Positions 8,522 through 16,740 of a stretch of 40,031 nt of DNA are shown here, one piece after another (the first letter of the stretch is position 1; every line of letters begins with the position of its first letter). The notes beneath the pieces are model-generated. The model made no database searches. It saw nothing but the letters and a program-made list of their open reading frames with translations, and was not told the DNA's origin. The stretch covers positions 1 through 40,031 of the forward strand of contig NZ_DAIDJE010000007.1 of NCBI RefSeq assembly GCF_027451485.1, given 5' to 3'. A program made the position numbers and the translations under genes. Source of the stretch: Bradyrhizobium sp. Lineage in GTDB: Bacteria > Pseudomonadota > Alphaproteobacteria > Rhizobiales > Xanthobacteraceae.

Positions 8522-9151
8522 TCAGCATCCCCTGCAAATGTTGCTTACCGCCTGATCGGCTTTCTGGTTTTGCTGGTCTATCTTTGAGTCGCTGCGTTGC
8601 TCTTGCGTGACCGTCGGTTTGCTTGGGCCCGGCATCGTTGTCCCATTGGTTCGAAGTGCGTTGTCGGTCGACGGAGAGCCCGAGGTTGCTGCCGTGCCGG
8701 TGGAGATGGTGCCGGGCGCCGGTTCGTCGGTTACTCCCCCTAGCCCCTCCGGCGACGGCCCGCGAGGTACTGGCACAGGCCGCGCCGTCTGCGGGGTAGC
8801 CACCCCAACTGTGCCGGTGTTGTTTGGAGTCTGAGCGGGGCTGACGCCGTTCGGGAAGTCGGCCGTGTTACTCAGGACGCCTGTGCCTGCTGCCCTATTC
8901 GGGTTGCCATTGCCCGCTGGCCTTGGGCTTGTACCTGTCGCGGCAGGATGCGCCGGGCCGGCCGCAGTTCCAGAAGATCCGGTTGAAGTCGCCGGGGCTC
9001 CAGCTGCTGAATGCGCCGCGCCCATGCCGCCGCCAGCGCTGCCGGCACCTCCCGCGCTCCCGCTCGAGCCACCTCCGCCGCCGCCGCCCGCGGCGAAGAC
9101 GGCTGTCGGCAGAGCCACACCGAATAGAAGTAGCAATGGGTGTAACTTCAT
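8522..9151 (-). CDS. Secreted low-complexity Gly/Ala/Ser/Thr/Pro-rich protein (209 aa)
   Basis: The chosen start at 9151 has AAGGA 8 nt upstream and gives a textbook signal peptide: M-K-L, a hydrophobic core L-L-L-L-F-G-V-A-L-P-T-A, and A-x-A before the cleavage site. The mature protein opens with seven consecutive Gly. It continues as a Gly/Ser/Ala-rich region to about residue 90, then Thr/Pro/Asn-rich sequence, and ends in a charged Gln/Lys/Asp segment closed by C-R-G-C. No domain is recognised. The longer frame from 9466 has a non-protein-like N-terminus. An exported, disordered envelope or matrix protein is likely; the terminal Cys pair could form a disulfide or bind metal. Function unknown. 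Confidence 0.65.
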   Translation of the reverse strand: MKLHPLLLLFGVALPTAVFAAGGGGGGGSSGSAGGAGSAGGGMGAAHSAAGAPATSTGSSGTAAGPAHPAATGTSPRPAGNGNPNRAAGTGVLSNTADFPNGVSPAQTPNNTGTVGVATPQTARPVPVPRGPSPEGLGGVTDEPAPGTISTGTAATSGSPSTDNALRTNGTTMPGPSKPTVTQEQRSDSKIDQQNQKADQAVSNICRGC

Positions 9152-9590
9152 CGACGCGTTCCTTTTGCCACCAAGCCAACATGTCGCCTTTTGTTCCCAC
9201 AGCTCCCACGGCAAATGCGTTTTCGCACATGTGGCGATCGCAGCAGTCGTTCCGATCCGCCCGGGGAGCAGCGGGGGCGATTTGAATGGGGGCAAGCTTG
9301 CACATCGGACGCCCTCTCGTCCCCAGCCTGGTTGTTCCTGCCCCTGAGCTGGATCAAAGCTGCCCGCGTATGTTGGCGTAAACAGGATCAGCATCCTTGA
9401 CTGACGGGTGTGATCCGGGACAGCCCCCTGCAGCGCTCCAGAAGGTAAAGCAGGGGGCTGGTTCATTGATCACGTTTCGGCGACGCCGGACACTACGTTA
9501 TACAGGCGCTGGAATTTGAGCGAAGAATGCCCTGCTAAAAGGACGAGGGTCGTCGTTATACGCCATTCGACAGCAGGGACAGGCTTGCGC
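9152..9590. other. Intergenic region with one strong hairpin
   Basis: There are 439 nt between two leftward genes. It holds the ribosome-binding site and presumably the promoter of the secreted protein gene, plus the hairpin at 9421-9460. Nothing else is supported. Confidence 0.5.
9421..9460. terminator. Inverted repeat / possible bidirectional terminator hairpin
   Basis: CAGCCCCCTGC (9421-9431) and its exact reverse complement (9450-9460) flank an 18-nt loop, giving an 11-bp GC-rich stem. It lies about 130 nt downstream of the leftward gene ending at 9591. Neither strand has a T-run after the stem, so it may be a terminator without U-tract, an mRNA-stabilising hairpin or a small repeat element. 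Confidence 0.45.
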
Positions 9591-9842
9591 CTATTTACTC
9601 TTGGTCGCTGTATTATTCTGAGTCGGACTGGCCGGTTGGGATGATGTCCGTTGCCCGGTGGTTTGCGCTGGAGGGTTTGCGGCCGTGTTCGAGCGGTGGT
9701 TCCACCAACCGCCATACCAGCCACCCCAACCAACAACGATGATGATAGCAATAATCACCCAAAGCCATACCCATCCACCGCCACCGCGAGGATCACGCGG
9801 CGAATACGGATCACGGGTCGTGCGCGGATCGTTCATCGACAT
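9591..9842 (-). CDS. Small single-pass membrane protein (83 aa)
   Basis: The ATG at 9842 follows AGAGGTT at proper spacing. Residues 1-20 are polar and Arg/Pro-rich. Residues about 23-47 form one hydrophobic segment very rich in Trp, Ile and Val (W-V-W-L-W-V-I-I-A-I-I-I-V-V-G-W), ending in W-Y-G-G-W-W. The rest is a Thr/Gln/Ser/Asn-rich tail. One transmembrane helix with a disordered tail is therefore predicted. I recognise no named family. A possible EcfG-type promoter lies 33 nt upstream of the start, so it may be a general-stress protein. Confidence 0.65.
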   Translation of the reverse strand: MSMNDPRTTRDPYSPRDPRGGGGWVWLWVIIAIIIVVGWGGWYGGWWNHRSNTAANPPAQTTGQRTSSQPASPTQNNTATKSK

Positions 9843-10391
9843 GAGCCAACCTCTTTCATACTCAACATCTGGAAAACCGCTGGCGTATGGACCCGTTCCA
9901 CCGAGGCATGGCGCTGATGAGCGCGAACTTGTTCCCATCCAAGCGAGTTGACTTGCCGATAACACAGGTGAATTCGACGCTCGCTGAACCCATAAGTCCT
10001 AAATCCGAAGAAAAACGGCCGGTGAAGGAGGCCGTCCTCAGCGGCTGCGGGTTAGGAGTGAGCGCAACGACCGCTGCGCCAAGCGCAGACGAATTTGATC
10101 CGGATTGAATGCCGGGGGCCTGATGCACAAGCGGCCTCGCTGGCTTTGGCTTGCGAGGAGCAGCGAGCTATATCAGGCGAGCCTTGACGAACGGATCGGC
10201 CTTTCGGAAAGCGGCCTGATCAGCTTGACGTCCTTCAATAACCTGTCCCTCCATCTCTTGCTCCACCGAAGAGGCATTCAGGAGGCATCGAATTCTAAGC
10301 GGGACTCGGCGATCTCCGTAACCGCCTGGTCGCTCGAGCAAGGAACCGTCCTATGCCCGCAATGCTTGTTCAATGAATTGTCTGGACGATC
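9843..10391. other. Intergenic region between divergent genes
   Basis: This 549-nt stretch carries the possible EcfG-type site near its left end and must contain the promoter of the HpnN-like gene, which I cannot place. The open frames inside, including one of 96 codons ending at 10395, have no family resemblance and are not called. Confidence 0.45.
9875..9899 (-). promoter_or_regulatory. Possible EcfG-type promoter of the small membrane protein
   Basis: On the minus strand GGAAC (9899-9895) is separated by 16 nt from GGTT (9878-9875). This fits GGAAC-N16/17-CGTT apart from one base in the -10 box. Its distance to the start codon is suitable. Evidence is limited to this motif. Confidence 0.35.
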
Positions 10392-13001
10392 ATGATGAAC
10401 AAGGCGATTGTTCGTATTGTCGGCCTCTGTATCCGCCATCGCTGGTCCGCGATCGCTGCGGGAACGCTACTATTGCTTGCGACCACGGCCTATGACTTTG
10501 TCCGATTTTCCATCAACACGGACATCGAAGCGCTGCTCTCGCCGAAGCTACCCTGGCACCAGCGCCAGATGGAGCTAACGAAAGCCTTTCCGCAAAAGGG
10601 GATCATCGCTGTCGTCACCGGGCCAACTCCGGAGAATGCTGCAATTGCCACCGCCGCGCTTGCCGAGAAGCTCGCCAAGGATCCCCGTCTGTATCAGCAG
10701 GTGACGCAGCCCGAGACAGGCGACTTCTTTGACCGCAACGGATTGTTGTACAGTTCCTTGTCCGAAGTCAGGAACACAGCCGAAGGACTAAGTCGCGCAC
10801 GCCCCTTCCTGGCCGAGCTGGCGGCCGATCCGAGCCTGCGCGGCGTCGCGAACGTACTTGCCGAGGCGGCGGAAAGCGTTCAGACCGGCCGTCTCAAGCT
10901 GGAACAATTGGCTTGGCCACTCTCGCTTGCAAAGCAGACCCTTGGCGATGTGCTCGCCGGCCGGCCCGCATTCTTTTCCTGGCAGGAACTGCTCGACGGC
11001 CATGCGCTTCCGGCTGGTCGCGCGAGACACTTCGTCGAGATCGCGCCCAGACTCGACTTCAGCGCGCTGCAACCGGGCCGCGCCGCGACGAACGGCATTC
11101 GAAAGGCCGCCGCCGACATCAGGGGCCTTGGAGCTGACGTTCGCCTGACCGGTCAGGTGCCGATGAATGATGACCAGTTCTCCGTTATCCGACATAGCGC
11201 GTTGCGCGACACGCTGACGGCAGCGCTTGGCGTTCTGGTCGTCCTATGGCTCGCGCTGCGTTCGTTGAAACTGATTGCCGCCGTCTTCTTCAGTCTGATT
11301 GTCGGTCTGGCGACGACAGCCGCGCTGGGCCTCGTCATGGTCGGGTCATTCAATTTGATCTCGATCGCATTTTTTGTGCTGTTCGTTGGTCTTGGTGTCG
11401 ACTTCGGTATCCAGTTCAGCGTGCGTTATCGAACGGAGCGATATGAGTTAGGTGGCTTGCGGCAGGCGCTCTGCAGCGCGGCCCACAAGGCGGGAAAGCC
11501 GTTGTCGCTGGCGGCAGCCGCTACGGCCGTCGGCTTTTTCGCCTTCCTGCCTACAAGCTACCGCGGACTTTCCGAACTTGGCCTGATCGCCGGATGCGGC
11601 ATGCTGATTGCCTTTGTTTGCAGCATCACGCTGGTACCCGCGATGCTGGCCGTCCTCGATCCTCCGGGCGAGCCAGCTCCCGTCGGTTTCGGGAGCTTGG
11701 TTCCCCTCGACCATTTCCTGCAGCGCCACCGCATCGCCGTGATCGTGAGCACCTTCGTCGTCGTGCTCGCCGGTACACCACTGCTGTTTCACTTGAACTT
11801 CGATTTTAACCCGGTCGACCTGCAAAATCCGAATTCGCCTTCCGTCGTGACATATCGAAAATTGCAGTCGGAGCCCCAGACCAGCGGCAACGACGCGGAA
11901 ATCCTGGCCCCATCACTCAAGGAGGCCGACAATATCGCCAAACGCCTTTCTTCGCTTGCCGAGGTCTCCCGGGCGTTGACGCTGAAGAACTTCATACCGG
12001 GCGAGCAAGAGCAGAAAATCGCAGCGCTGCATGATGCTGCACAGATCCTCGGACCAGTGCTCAACGCGCGAAAGGCTACCGCGCCAACCGACCCGGAGGA
12101 TGTCGCGGCGATCCGGCATGCCGCAGACGCTCTTGATCGCGCATCAGCCGGGGCAACGGGAAGCGCGGCCGACGACGCGCGAGCCCTATCGTCTCTACTG
12201 AAGCAGCTTGCAAGCTCTCCCTTCGACGCGCGAAGCCGGGCCGCCACCGCTATCCTATCGCCCTTGAATTACGATTTGGCCCGCCTCCGCAAGAGCCTCG
12301 CCCCGCAAACGGTCACTATGGAGACTCTGCCTCCCAATCTGGTGCGCGACTGGATGCTGGCAGACGGTCGCGCACGGGTGCAGGTGCTGCCGAAGGGCGA
12401 TCCCAATGACATCAATGTATTGCGCAAGTTTGCCGCCGCAATCCTCAGGGCCGAGCCCACGGCAGCTGGAGCGGCCGTCAGTTATTTTGAATCGGCGCAA
12501 ACGGTCATCCGCGCATTCATGGAAGCGGGTATCCTTGCTCTTGTCGCCATTGCAATTCTGCTCTTCATCGCTCTGCGACGCGTGGTCGATGTTCTCCTCA
12601 CACTGGTCCCGTTGTTGCTGGCTGGTGTCGTGACGCTGGAAATTTCCGTGCTGTGGGGACTGCCGCTCAACTTTGCGAATATTGTCGCGCTACCGCTGCT
12701 CCTCGGCGTCGGCGTCGCGTTCAAGATCTATTACATCATGGCGTGGCGCGCTGGAAAAACCGGCCTGCTGCAGTCAACTCTGACACGCGCTGTGATCTTC
12801 AGCGCCATGACCAATGCGGTTGCATTCGGAAGCATGTGGGCGTCATCCTATCCCGGCATGTCGAGCATGGGTAAAATGATGGGTTTGTCCCTGCTCTGCA
12901 CAATGGCGGCCGCCGTGCTGTTCCAGCCGGTCCTGATGGGCCGGCCCAGAACAATCCAGCATCACGACGAGATGCACTCGCTGCCCGAAGCGGCCGAATA
13001 G
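10392..13001 (+). CDS. hpnN: Hopanoid-exporter HpnN-like RND/MMPL transporter (869 aa)
   Basis: The protein has the RND-type layout of two halves. Each half has one N-terminal helix (residues about 15-35 and 440-460), a large periplasmic loop, then five helices (about 275-425 and 700-860). The first loop begins F-S-I-N-T-D-I-E-A-L-L-S-P-K-L-P-W-H-Q-R and contains F-D-R-N-G-L-L-Y, both typical of HpnN, the inner-membrane transporter that moves hopanoids to the outer membrane. G-L-G-V-D-F-G-I-Q-F lies in the helix carrying the proton-relay acidic residue of this superfamily. Start ATG-ATG at 10392. No other hopanoid gene is in the window, so the specific name rests on sequence resemblance; a general MMPL exporter is the alternative. 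Confidence 0.8.
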   Translation: MMNKAIVRIVGLCIRHRWSAIAAGTLLLLATTAYDFVRFSINTDIEALLSPKLPWHQRQMELTKAFPQKGIIAVVTGPTPENAAIATAALAEKLAKDPRLYQQVTQPETGDFFDRNGLLYSSLSEVRNTAEGLSRARPFLAELAADPSLRGVANVLAEAAESVQTGRLKLEQLAWPLSLAKQTLGDVLAGRPAFFSWQELLDGHALPAGRARHFVEIAPRLDFSALQPGRAATNGIRKAAADIRGLGADVRLTGQVPMNDDQFSVIRHSALRDTLTAALGVLVVLWLALRSLKLIAAVFFSLIVGLATTAALGLVMVGSFNLISIAFFVLFVGLGVDFGIQFSVRYRTERYELGGLRQALCSAAHKAGKPLSLAAAATAVGFFAFLPTSYRGLSELGLIAGCGMLIAFVCSITLVPAMLAVLDPPGEPAPVGFGSLVPLDHFLQRHRIAVIVSTFVVVLAGTPLLFHLNFDFNPVDLQNPNSPSVVTYRKLQSEPQTSGNDAEILAPSLKEADNIAKRLSSLAEVSRALTLKNFIPGEQEQKIAALHDAAQILGPVLNARKATAPTDPEDVAAIRHAADALDRASAGATGSAADDARALSSLLKQLASSPFDARSRAATAILSPLNYDLARLRKSLAPQTVTMETLPPNLVRDWMLADGRARVQVLPKGDPNDINVLRKFAAAILRAEPTAAGAAVSYFESAQTVIRAFMEAGILALVAIAILLFIALRRVVDVLLTLVPLLLAGVVTLEISVLWGLPLNFANIVALPLLLGVGVAFKIYYIMAWRAGKTGLLQSTLTRAVIFSAMTNAVAFGSMWASSYPGMSSMGKMMGLSLLCTMAAAVLFQPVLMGRPRTIQHHDEMHSLPEAAE

Positions 13002-13431
13002 ATCGTAGCACTCTGACTGAGACCCCGGCGAGTTTACAAATCCTATTGAAAGGCAGCACATGCTCCCGATCGAGCTGGGGATTCGACGGGTCTCCGCGCC
13101 GCTCTTTATTGGATTTACTCGACAGGCTCTGCGTACCCAACATTCGGGCGGCCGCGACATTCGCCTGTCCTCGTCAAAGAAACGATGCGGCGCTGTGGCC
13201 TCTCTCTCCGGCACGCGCCGCTCTGAGACACAAGCGGCAGCCTGACGGCGAACAATGTGGCGAAATAAGCTTGTCCCGCGGGCTTTGGCCTCGCGCCGGT
13301 TGACAAGAATCAATCCGTCAGGCCCGAATCGCACTTATATTTTTTCGGTCTGAGGATAATAGCATTCCTACAACCGTCTGAGCCATAGGTAAGGGAATAG
13401 ATGAAGTTCCAGGCAAGTCGACGAGGGGCTC
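13002..13431. other. Intergenic region upstream of the porin
   Basis: There are 430 nt between two rightward genes. A TTGACA at 13300-13305 and TATATT at 13336-13341 occur, but 30 nt apart, too far for one sigma-70 promoter. A 61-codon frame at 13060-13245 has a passable ribosome-binding site but no protein-like composition. No other feature was seen. Confidence 0.4.
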
Positions 13432-14433
13432 ATGAGAAGATTGATTATTTTCGCGGCATTGCTGGCGACGACCAGCGCGGCGTCCGCTGCGGACCTGTCC
13501 TTGAAGGCTCCGGCCTCGCCCGCGCCCGCGCCGTTTGAACCATGGGATATCGCGTTCGGCAGCGGCATTGTGAGCGATTATATTTTTCGTGGCGTGACGC
13601 AATCGAATCACCAGCCTTCCGTCACCGCTTATTTTGAACCGCGCTATAACGTGACCAAAGACCTCCAGCTCTACGTCGGCACGTCCGCAGAGAGCATCGA
13701 TTATGCGAACCGCGCCGCGGCCGAGGTCGACGTCTACGGCGGTATCCGGCCGACCTTCGGCGCCTTTGCCCTCGATTTCGGCGTGTGGGGCTACCTCTAT
13801 CCCGGCGGAAGCTGCACCGATAACGTCCTGACCGGGGGGATCCCCGGCGGCAATGTCTGCCCCGTCAGCACCAGCACGATTTTCCTCGCCGACGGCAATG
13901 TCATGAAAAAGGACGTGAGCTTTTTCGAGGTCTATGGCAAGGCCAACTACACGGTCAACGATAGCTGGCAAGTCGGCGTGACCGAATTCTATACGCCGAG
14001 CTTCCTGAACTCCGGCGCATGGGGCGACTATGCTTCGATCACCGCCAAGTACACCGCGCCCGGCAACCTCTTCGGCAAGAGCGGTGTCGGCATGTATGTG
14101 TCTGGCGAATTCGGCCGGCAGTGGCTCGGCACCACCGATGCGTTCTACGGTACCGGCCCGGGCACTCTCTTCGCCGGCGGCATTCCCTATGCGAGCTACA
14201 ACACCTGGAACCTCGGCATCGGCTTCACCTACAAGGTGTTCACGCTCGACATCCGCTATTCGGATACCGACCTGTCGAAGGGCAATTGCAACGCGTTCAC
14301 CAGCGCCTTCAATGCCACCGGTACTACCAACGTCACGCCGATCAACCCGGGCGGCGCCGGCTCCAACTGGTGTGGCGCCGCCGGCATCGTCAAGCTTTCG
14401 GCCGACCTGACTGCGATGACCAGCCTGAAGTAA
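13432..14433 (+). CDS. TorF family putative outer-membrane porin (333 aa)
   Basis: A Sec signal peptide (residues 1-20, ending S-A-A-S-A-A-D) is followed by a short Pro/Ala linker. The family opening then appears: W-D-I-A-F-G-S-G-I-V-S-D-Y-I-F-R-G-V-T-Q-S with Q-P-S-V-T-A-Y-F-E-P. The rest alternates aromatic and polar residues as amphipathic beta strands, as expected of an outer-membrane barrel. The Cys-containing loops (C-T-D-N, N-V-C-P, G-N-C-N, W-C-G) could form disulfides. The last residues, M-T-S-L-K, do not end in the Phe common in barrel proteins. GAGGGG precedes the ATG. The transported substrate is unknown. It is monocistronic and convergent with the next gene, with a hairpin between them. 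Confidence 0.85.
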   Translation: MRRLIIFAALLATTSAASAADLSLKAPASPAPAPFEPWDIAFGSGIVSDYIFRGVTQSNHQPSVTAYFEPRYNVTKDLQLYVGTSAESIDYANRAAAEVDVYGGIRPTFGAFALDFGVWGYLYPGGSCTDNVLTGGIPGGNVCPVSTSTIFLADGNVMKKDVSFFEVYGKANYTVNDSWQVGVTEFYTPSFLNSGAWGDYASITAKYTAPGNLFGKSGVGMYVSGEFGRQWLGTTDAFYGTGPGTLFAGGIPYASYNTWNLGIGFTYKVFTLDIRYSDTDLSKGNCNAFTSAFNATGTTNVTPINPGGAGSNWCGAAGIVKLSADLTAMTSLK

Positions 14434-14458
14434 TCTGGTCGCAGCTCTACTCCGAACT

Positions 14459-14503
14459 ACGCGCGAGAGTTTGCCTTCTGAAGCGAAGCCGAAACTCGCG
14501 CGT
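14459..14503. terminator. Hairpin between convergent genes, probable terminator
   Basis: ACGCGCGAG (14459-14467) pairs perfectly with CTCGCGCGT (14495-14503). Extra pairing of TTT/AAA extends the stem inside, across a 2-nt bulge. It sits 26 nt past the porin stop and 50 nt from the end of the convergent gene, a good place for a bidirectional terminator, but there is no T-tract. Confidence 0.5.
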
Positions 14504-14553
14504 TCATGCGAGGATAGAGGTTGCGACAGGCACAGCGCGACCGATCGCGCAAA

Positions 14554-15075
14554 TCAGCCTACCAGCCGCGCGATCAGCGCGCATATGGCGATTTGCGCGA
14601 AACGCAACAACGATTCGAAATGCCGCGCGAACGGATTGCCTTCGTTTTCGAGATCGAGCTCGAACGTCTCTGACGGAAAAACAAAGGCGCATTGCGCCGA
14701 TTCGCTTTTCGCTCGAGCAAAGGCAAGCGCAGACCTCTTGAGCAAAAACATTCCGCCGATCCGCCCGGTCGACTCGCGAGCGACCCACAACCCTGCTTTG
14801 TTCCGGCCGATGAAAAAGGCGGGAATCGCGGCGTTGAGAATGTCTTGGCCGAGTGGCTTCAATTCAACACCCGGTGCTTCAGTGCGGTCCGAGGCTCGTG
14901 CAACGAAGCTTTCGGATTGGTGGCACCGAGGTCTTCCAACGCGTGCGGCTTCCGAGGCTGCATGCTGAATGTGGCCGCTTACGAAAGCGTCAGCCTTGGC
15001 TCGGAAACCGCGCAAGATGCGATTGCTCAGTTGCTCTATGTTTGAACGGGATGTGTTCCCAGTCATGGTGGCCAT
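14554..15075 (-). CDS. Conserved-looking hypothetical protein with FIGxN-type domain (173 aa)
   Basis: The start at 15075 has AGGAGG 5 nt upstream, so translation is well supported. Residues 1-80 are polar and low in recognisable features. Residues 86-142 contain F-F-I-G-R-N-x-x-G-L-W-V-A-R-E, then G-G-M-F-L-L-K-R-S-A-L-A-F-A, then F-P-S-E-T-F-E-L-D-L-E-N. This segment is clearly related to the 86-aa protein encoded at 16741-17001 in the same window. I recall similar short proteins in Bradyrhizobium without known role. No signal peptide or reliable membrane helix is present. The C-terminus (A-Q-I-A-I-C-A-L-I-A-R-L-V) is mildly hydrophobic. Confidence 0.7.
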   Translation of the reverse strand: MATMTGNTSRSNIEQLSNRILRGFRAKADAFVSGHIQHAASEAARVGRPRCHQSESFVARASDRTEAPGVELKPLGQDILNAAIPAFFIGRNKAGLWVARESTGRIGGMFLLKRSALAFARAKSESAQCAFVFPSETFELDLENEGNPFARHFESLLRFAQIAICALIARLVG

Positions 15076-15289
15076 TGTGGCCTCCTCAGCATTCGACGCT
15101 CACTATTTGCTGAATCGACCATAGGAATGCGAGATGGCTCGCGATCGCGCAGCATAAAGGCGCTGTAAGAACTGAGCGAGATCTTGTCCTCTATAGAACT
15201 ACTATGCGGAAGATACCGGAATAATCTCGATTTCTTATGCGCTCATGCGCATTTTGGCTCGATGGCGCGTCCTGCCATGGAGCACGAAC

Positions 15290-15565
15290 ATGGCTCACAA
15301 CTTCACCAGTGATTACAAGCAACTCGCTTCAGTTCGCCGGGAGGAACAGCGTAGCTATCGCTTCGGCCGGCGCAGAGAGAACCATGCCCGAGGTACATTC
15401 GCGCTACATCGCGCAAACAGTTATCTGAAAGCTCTCATCCAATCGATCGCCGATGCAAAATTCCGTCGGAAGATGCGCGAGCTCGAGCTGAGGGGCGCGC
15501 GTCGGGATACTCGGGACGAGCTCTGGATTCCAGATGAGCTGCGTGATCGCGACGCAATCAAATAG
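15290..15565 (+). CDS. Hypothetical basic protein (91 aa)
   Basis: GGAG lies 7 nt before the ATG at 15290. The product is hydrophilic and very basic in its first 35 residues (R-R-E-E-Q-R-S-Y-R-F-G-R-R-R-E). A more regular helix follows: L-H-R-A-N-S-Y-L-K-A-L-I-Q-S-I-A-D-A-K-F-R-R-K-M-R-E-L. The C-terminal part is acidic. No family is recognised. The charge pattern would suit nucleic-acid binding, but that is only a guess. A second short frame begins 8 nt after its stop. Confidence 0.5.
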   Translation: MAHNFTSDYKQLASVRREEQRSYRFGRRRENHARGTFALHRANSYLKALIQSIADAKFRRKMRELELRGARRDTRDELWIPDELRDRDAIK

Positions 15566-15572
15566 GTCGGAC

Positions 15573-15758
15573 ATGTGGCCCTACTCACGCGCTTGGATCA
15601 GGTTTAGCTCGCTTTCGCGGACCGTTCTTTCAGGAGTTCTGACGCTTCTGTTTCCGACATGGTTCGGGCCTAACCGGAAATATCAGCCGGAAGAGTATTA
15701 TATGCGCGGTCCGGGACCGAAATGGCGTGCCAAGCACCCATCGCAACCGGGACGCTGA
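15573..15758 (+). CDS. Possible small membrane-associated protein (61 aa)
   Basis: This frame starts 8 nt after the preceding stop. It encodes a basic start, one moderately hydrophobic stretch (residues about 12-29, V-L-S-G-V-L-T-L-L-F-P-T-W-F-G-P) and a distinctive tail with E-E-Y-Y-M-R-G-P-G-P-K-W-R-A-K-H. The tail looks like real protein sequence, and I recall similar tails in small alphaproteobacterial proteins. The ribosome-binding site is weak, so translational coupling to the preceding gene is likely if it is expressed. It ends 12 nt before the convergent DapA-like gene. Confidence 0.4.
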   Translation: MWPYSRAWIRFSSLSRTVLSGVLTLLFPTWFGPNRKYQPEEYYMRGPGPKWRAKHPSQPGR

Positions 15759-15770
15759 AGGAAATGACTG

Positions 15771-16691
15771 TCAAGCTTCGGCGGTGATGGTCAGATCCTC
15801 GTCAAGGCTGGCTATCGCATTGGCGACAACTGCTTTCGCAGGGTCGTCCAAAGGGACGATCGGCAGACGGGTTTGCGGATGCATGAAGCCGAGCAGGCTT
15901 AAGGCATATTTCAGCGCTGCCGGACTTTCCTTCGCGAGGCAGGCTTCAAGCGCAATCAGCCGCTTTTGCAGATACCGCGCGGTCTGCAGGCGCCCCTGCT
16001 TCAGGTTCGAGAGAATGGTGAGACACAGGTCGGGCGTCACATTCGATGTGAATGAGATGCAGCCGTCTCCGCCGGCGGCGAAATAGGGCAGCGCCGTTGC
16101 ATCGTGCCCCGAGAGGAGCCGAAAGCCCTCTTGCAATTGCGGACGCAACCGCATCGGCCGCGTAAGATCGCCGCTGCCGTCTCGCAGCCCGATGAATCCT
16201 TTGGATTCCGAAAGACGCAAGAGTGTGTCATCCGCCAATTCCCGTGCCGATCGTGCAGGGATATCATGCAGAATGATCGGTAGGTCAGCCGCGTCCGCGA
16301 TAGCCCGGAAATGCGCATAGAGACCATTCTGCATCGGCTTGTTGTAATAAGGTACGACCGACAGCACGGCGTCCGCGCCGGCCGCTTTGGCGAGTCGCGT
16401 CAGTTCGATCGCGCGGCTTGTAGAATTCGAACCCGCGCCTGCGATGATCCGGGCGCGTCCCCTCGCGATGCCGACGGCCGCGCGGATGATCGTGCCTCGC
16501 TCTTGAGCCGAGAGTGTCGCGGCTTCACCGGCGGTCTCGCAGACCACCAGGGCGGACGCACCGGCGGCGATCTGACGCTCGCACAATGCTTCCATGGCAT
16601 GCACATCGATCTGGTCCGACTCATCGAAAGGCGTGGGCATATCGGGGATGTAGCCCGACAGCCATGCAGTGGTACTTGCCGGCGAGATCAT
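15771..16691 (-). CDS. DapA-family (class I aldolase-type) protein lacking the Schiff-base lysine (306 aa)
   Basis: The fold and motifs are those of dihydrodipicolinate synthase/N-acetylneuraminate lyase proteins. T-P-F-D-E lies near the start, then E-T-A-G-E-A-A-T-L-S (the G-T-T-G-E-S loop of DapA), V-V-P-Y-Y-N-K-P with the proton-relay Tyr, and I-L-H-D-I-P-A-R. In E. coli DapA the Schiff-base Lys161 lies in I-G-I-K-E-A-T-G. Here the aligned segment reads I-G-L-R-D-G-S-G-D-L-T-R, so residue 170 is Arg. The codon (CGA, plus-strand 16182-16184) is unambiguous. The start at 16691 has GGAG 8 nt upstream; the longer frame to 16970 is not protein-like before it. Canonical lysine biosynthesis is therefore doubtful; a different or lost activity is inferred. 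Confidence 0.85.
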   Translation of the reverse strand: MISPASTTAWLSGYIPDMPTPFDESDQIDVHAMEALCERQIAAGASALVVCETAGEAATLSAQERGTIIRAAVGIARGRARIIAGAGSNSTSRAIELTRLAKAAGADAVLSVVPYYNKPMQNGLYAHFRAIADAADLPIILHDIPARSARELADDTLLRLSESKGFIGLRDGSGDLTRPMRLRPQLQEGFRLLSGHDATALPYFAAGGDGCISFTSNVTPDLCLTILSNLKQGRLQTARYLQKRLIALEACLAKESPAALKYALSLLGFMHPQTRLPIVPLDDPAKAVVANAIASLDEDLTITAEA

Positions 16692-16740
16692 GCAGCCTGC
16701 TCCATCTCTGCCATTCGAGCCTCCCGAGATGTTACCTGGC

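Noticed and set aside
10105..10395. 96-codon plus-strand frame just before hpnN
   Set aside because: There is no ribosome-binding site, no family resemblance and mixed composition, and it overlaps the hpnN start.
13060..13245. 61-codon frame before the porin with GAAAGG upstream
   Set aside because: The composition after residue 15 is Ser/Arg-rich and irregular; the ribosome-binding site alone is not enough.
13300..13341. Sigma-70 promoter for the porin (TTGACA ... TATATT)
   Set aside because: The spacing of 30 nt is far from the usual 16-18.
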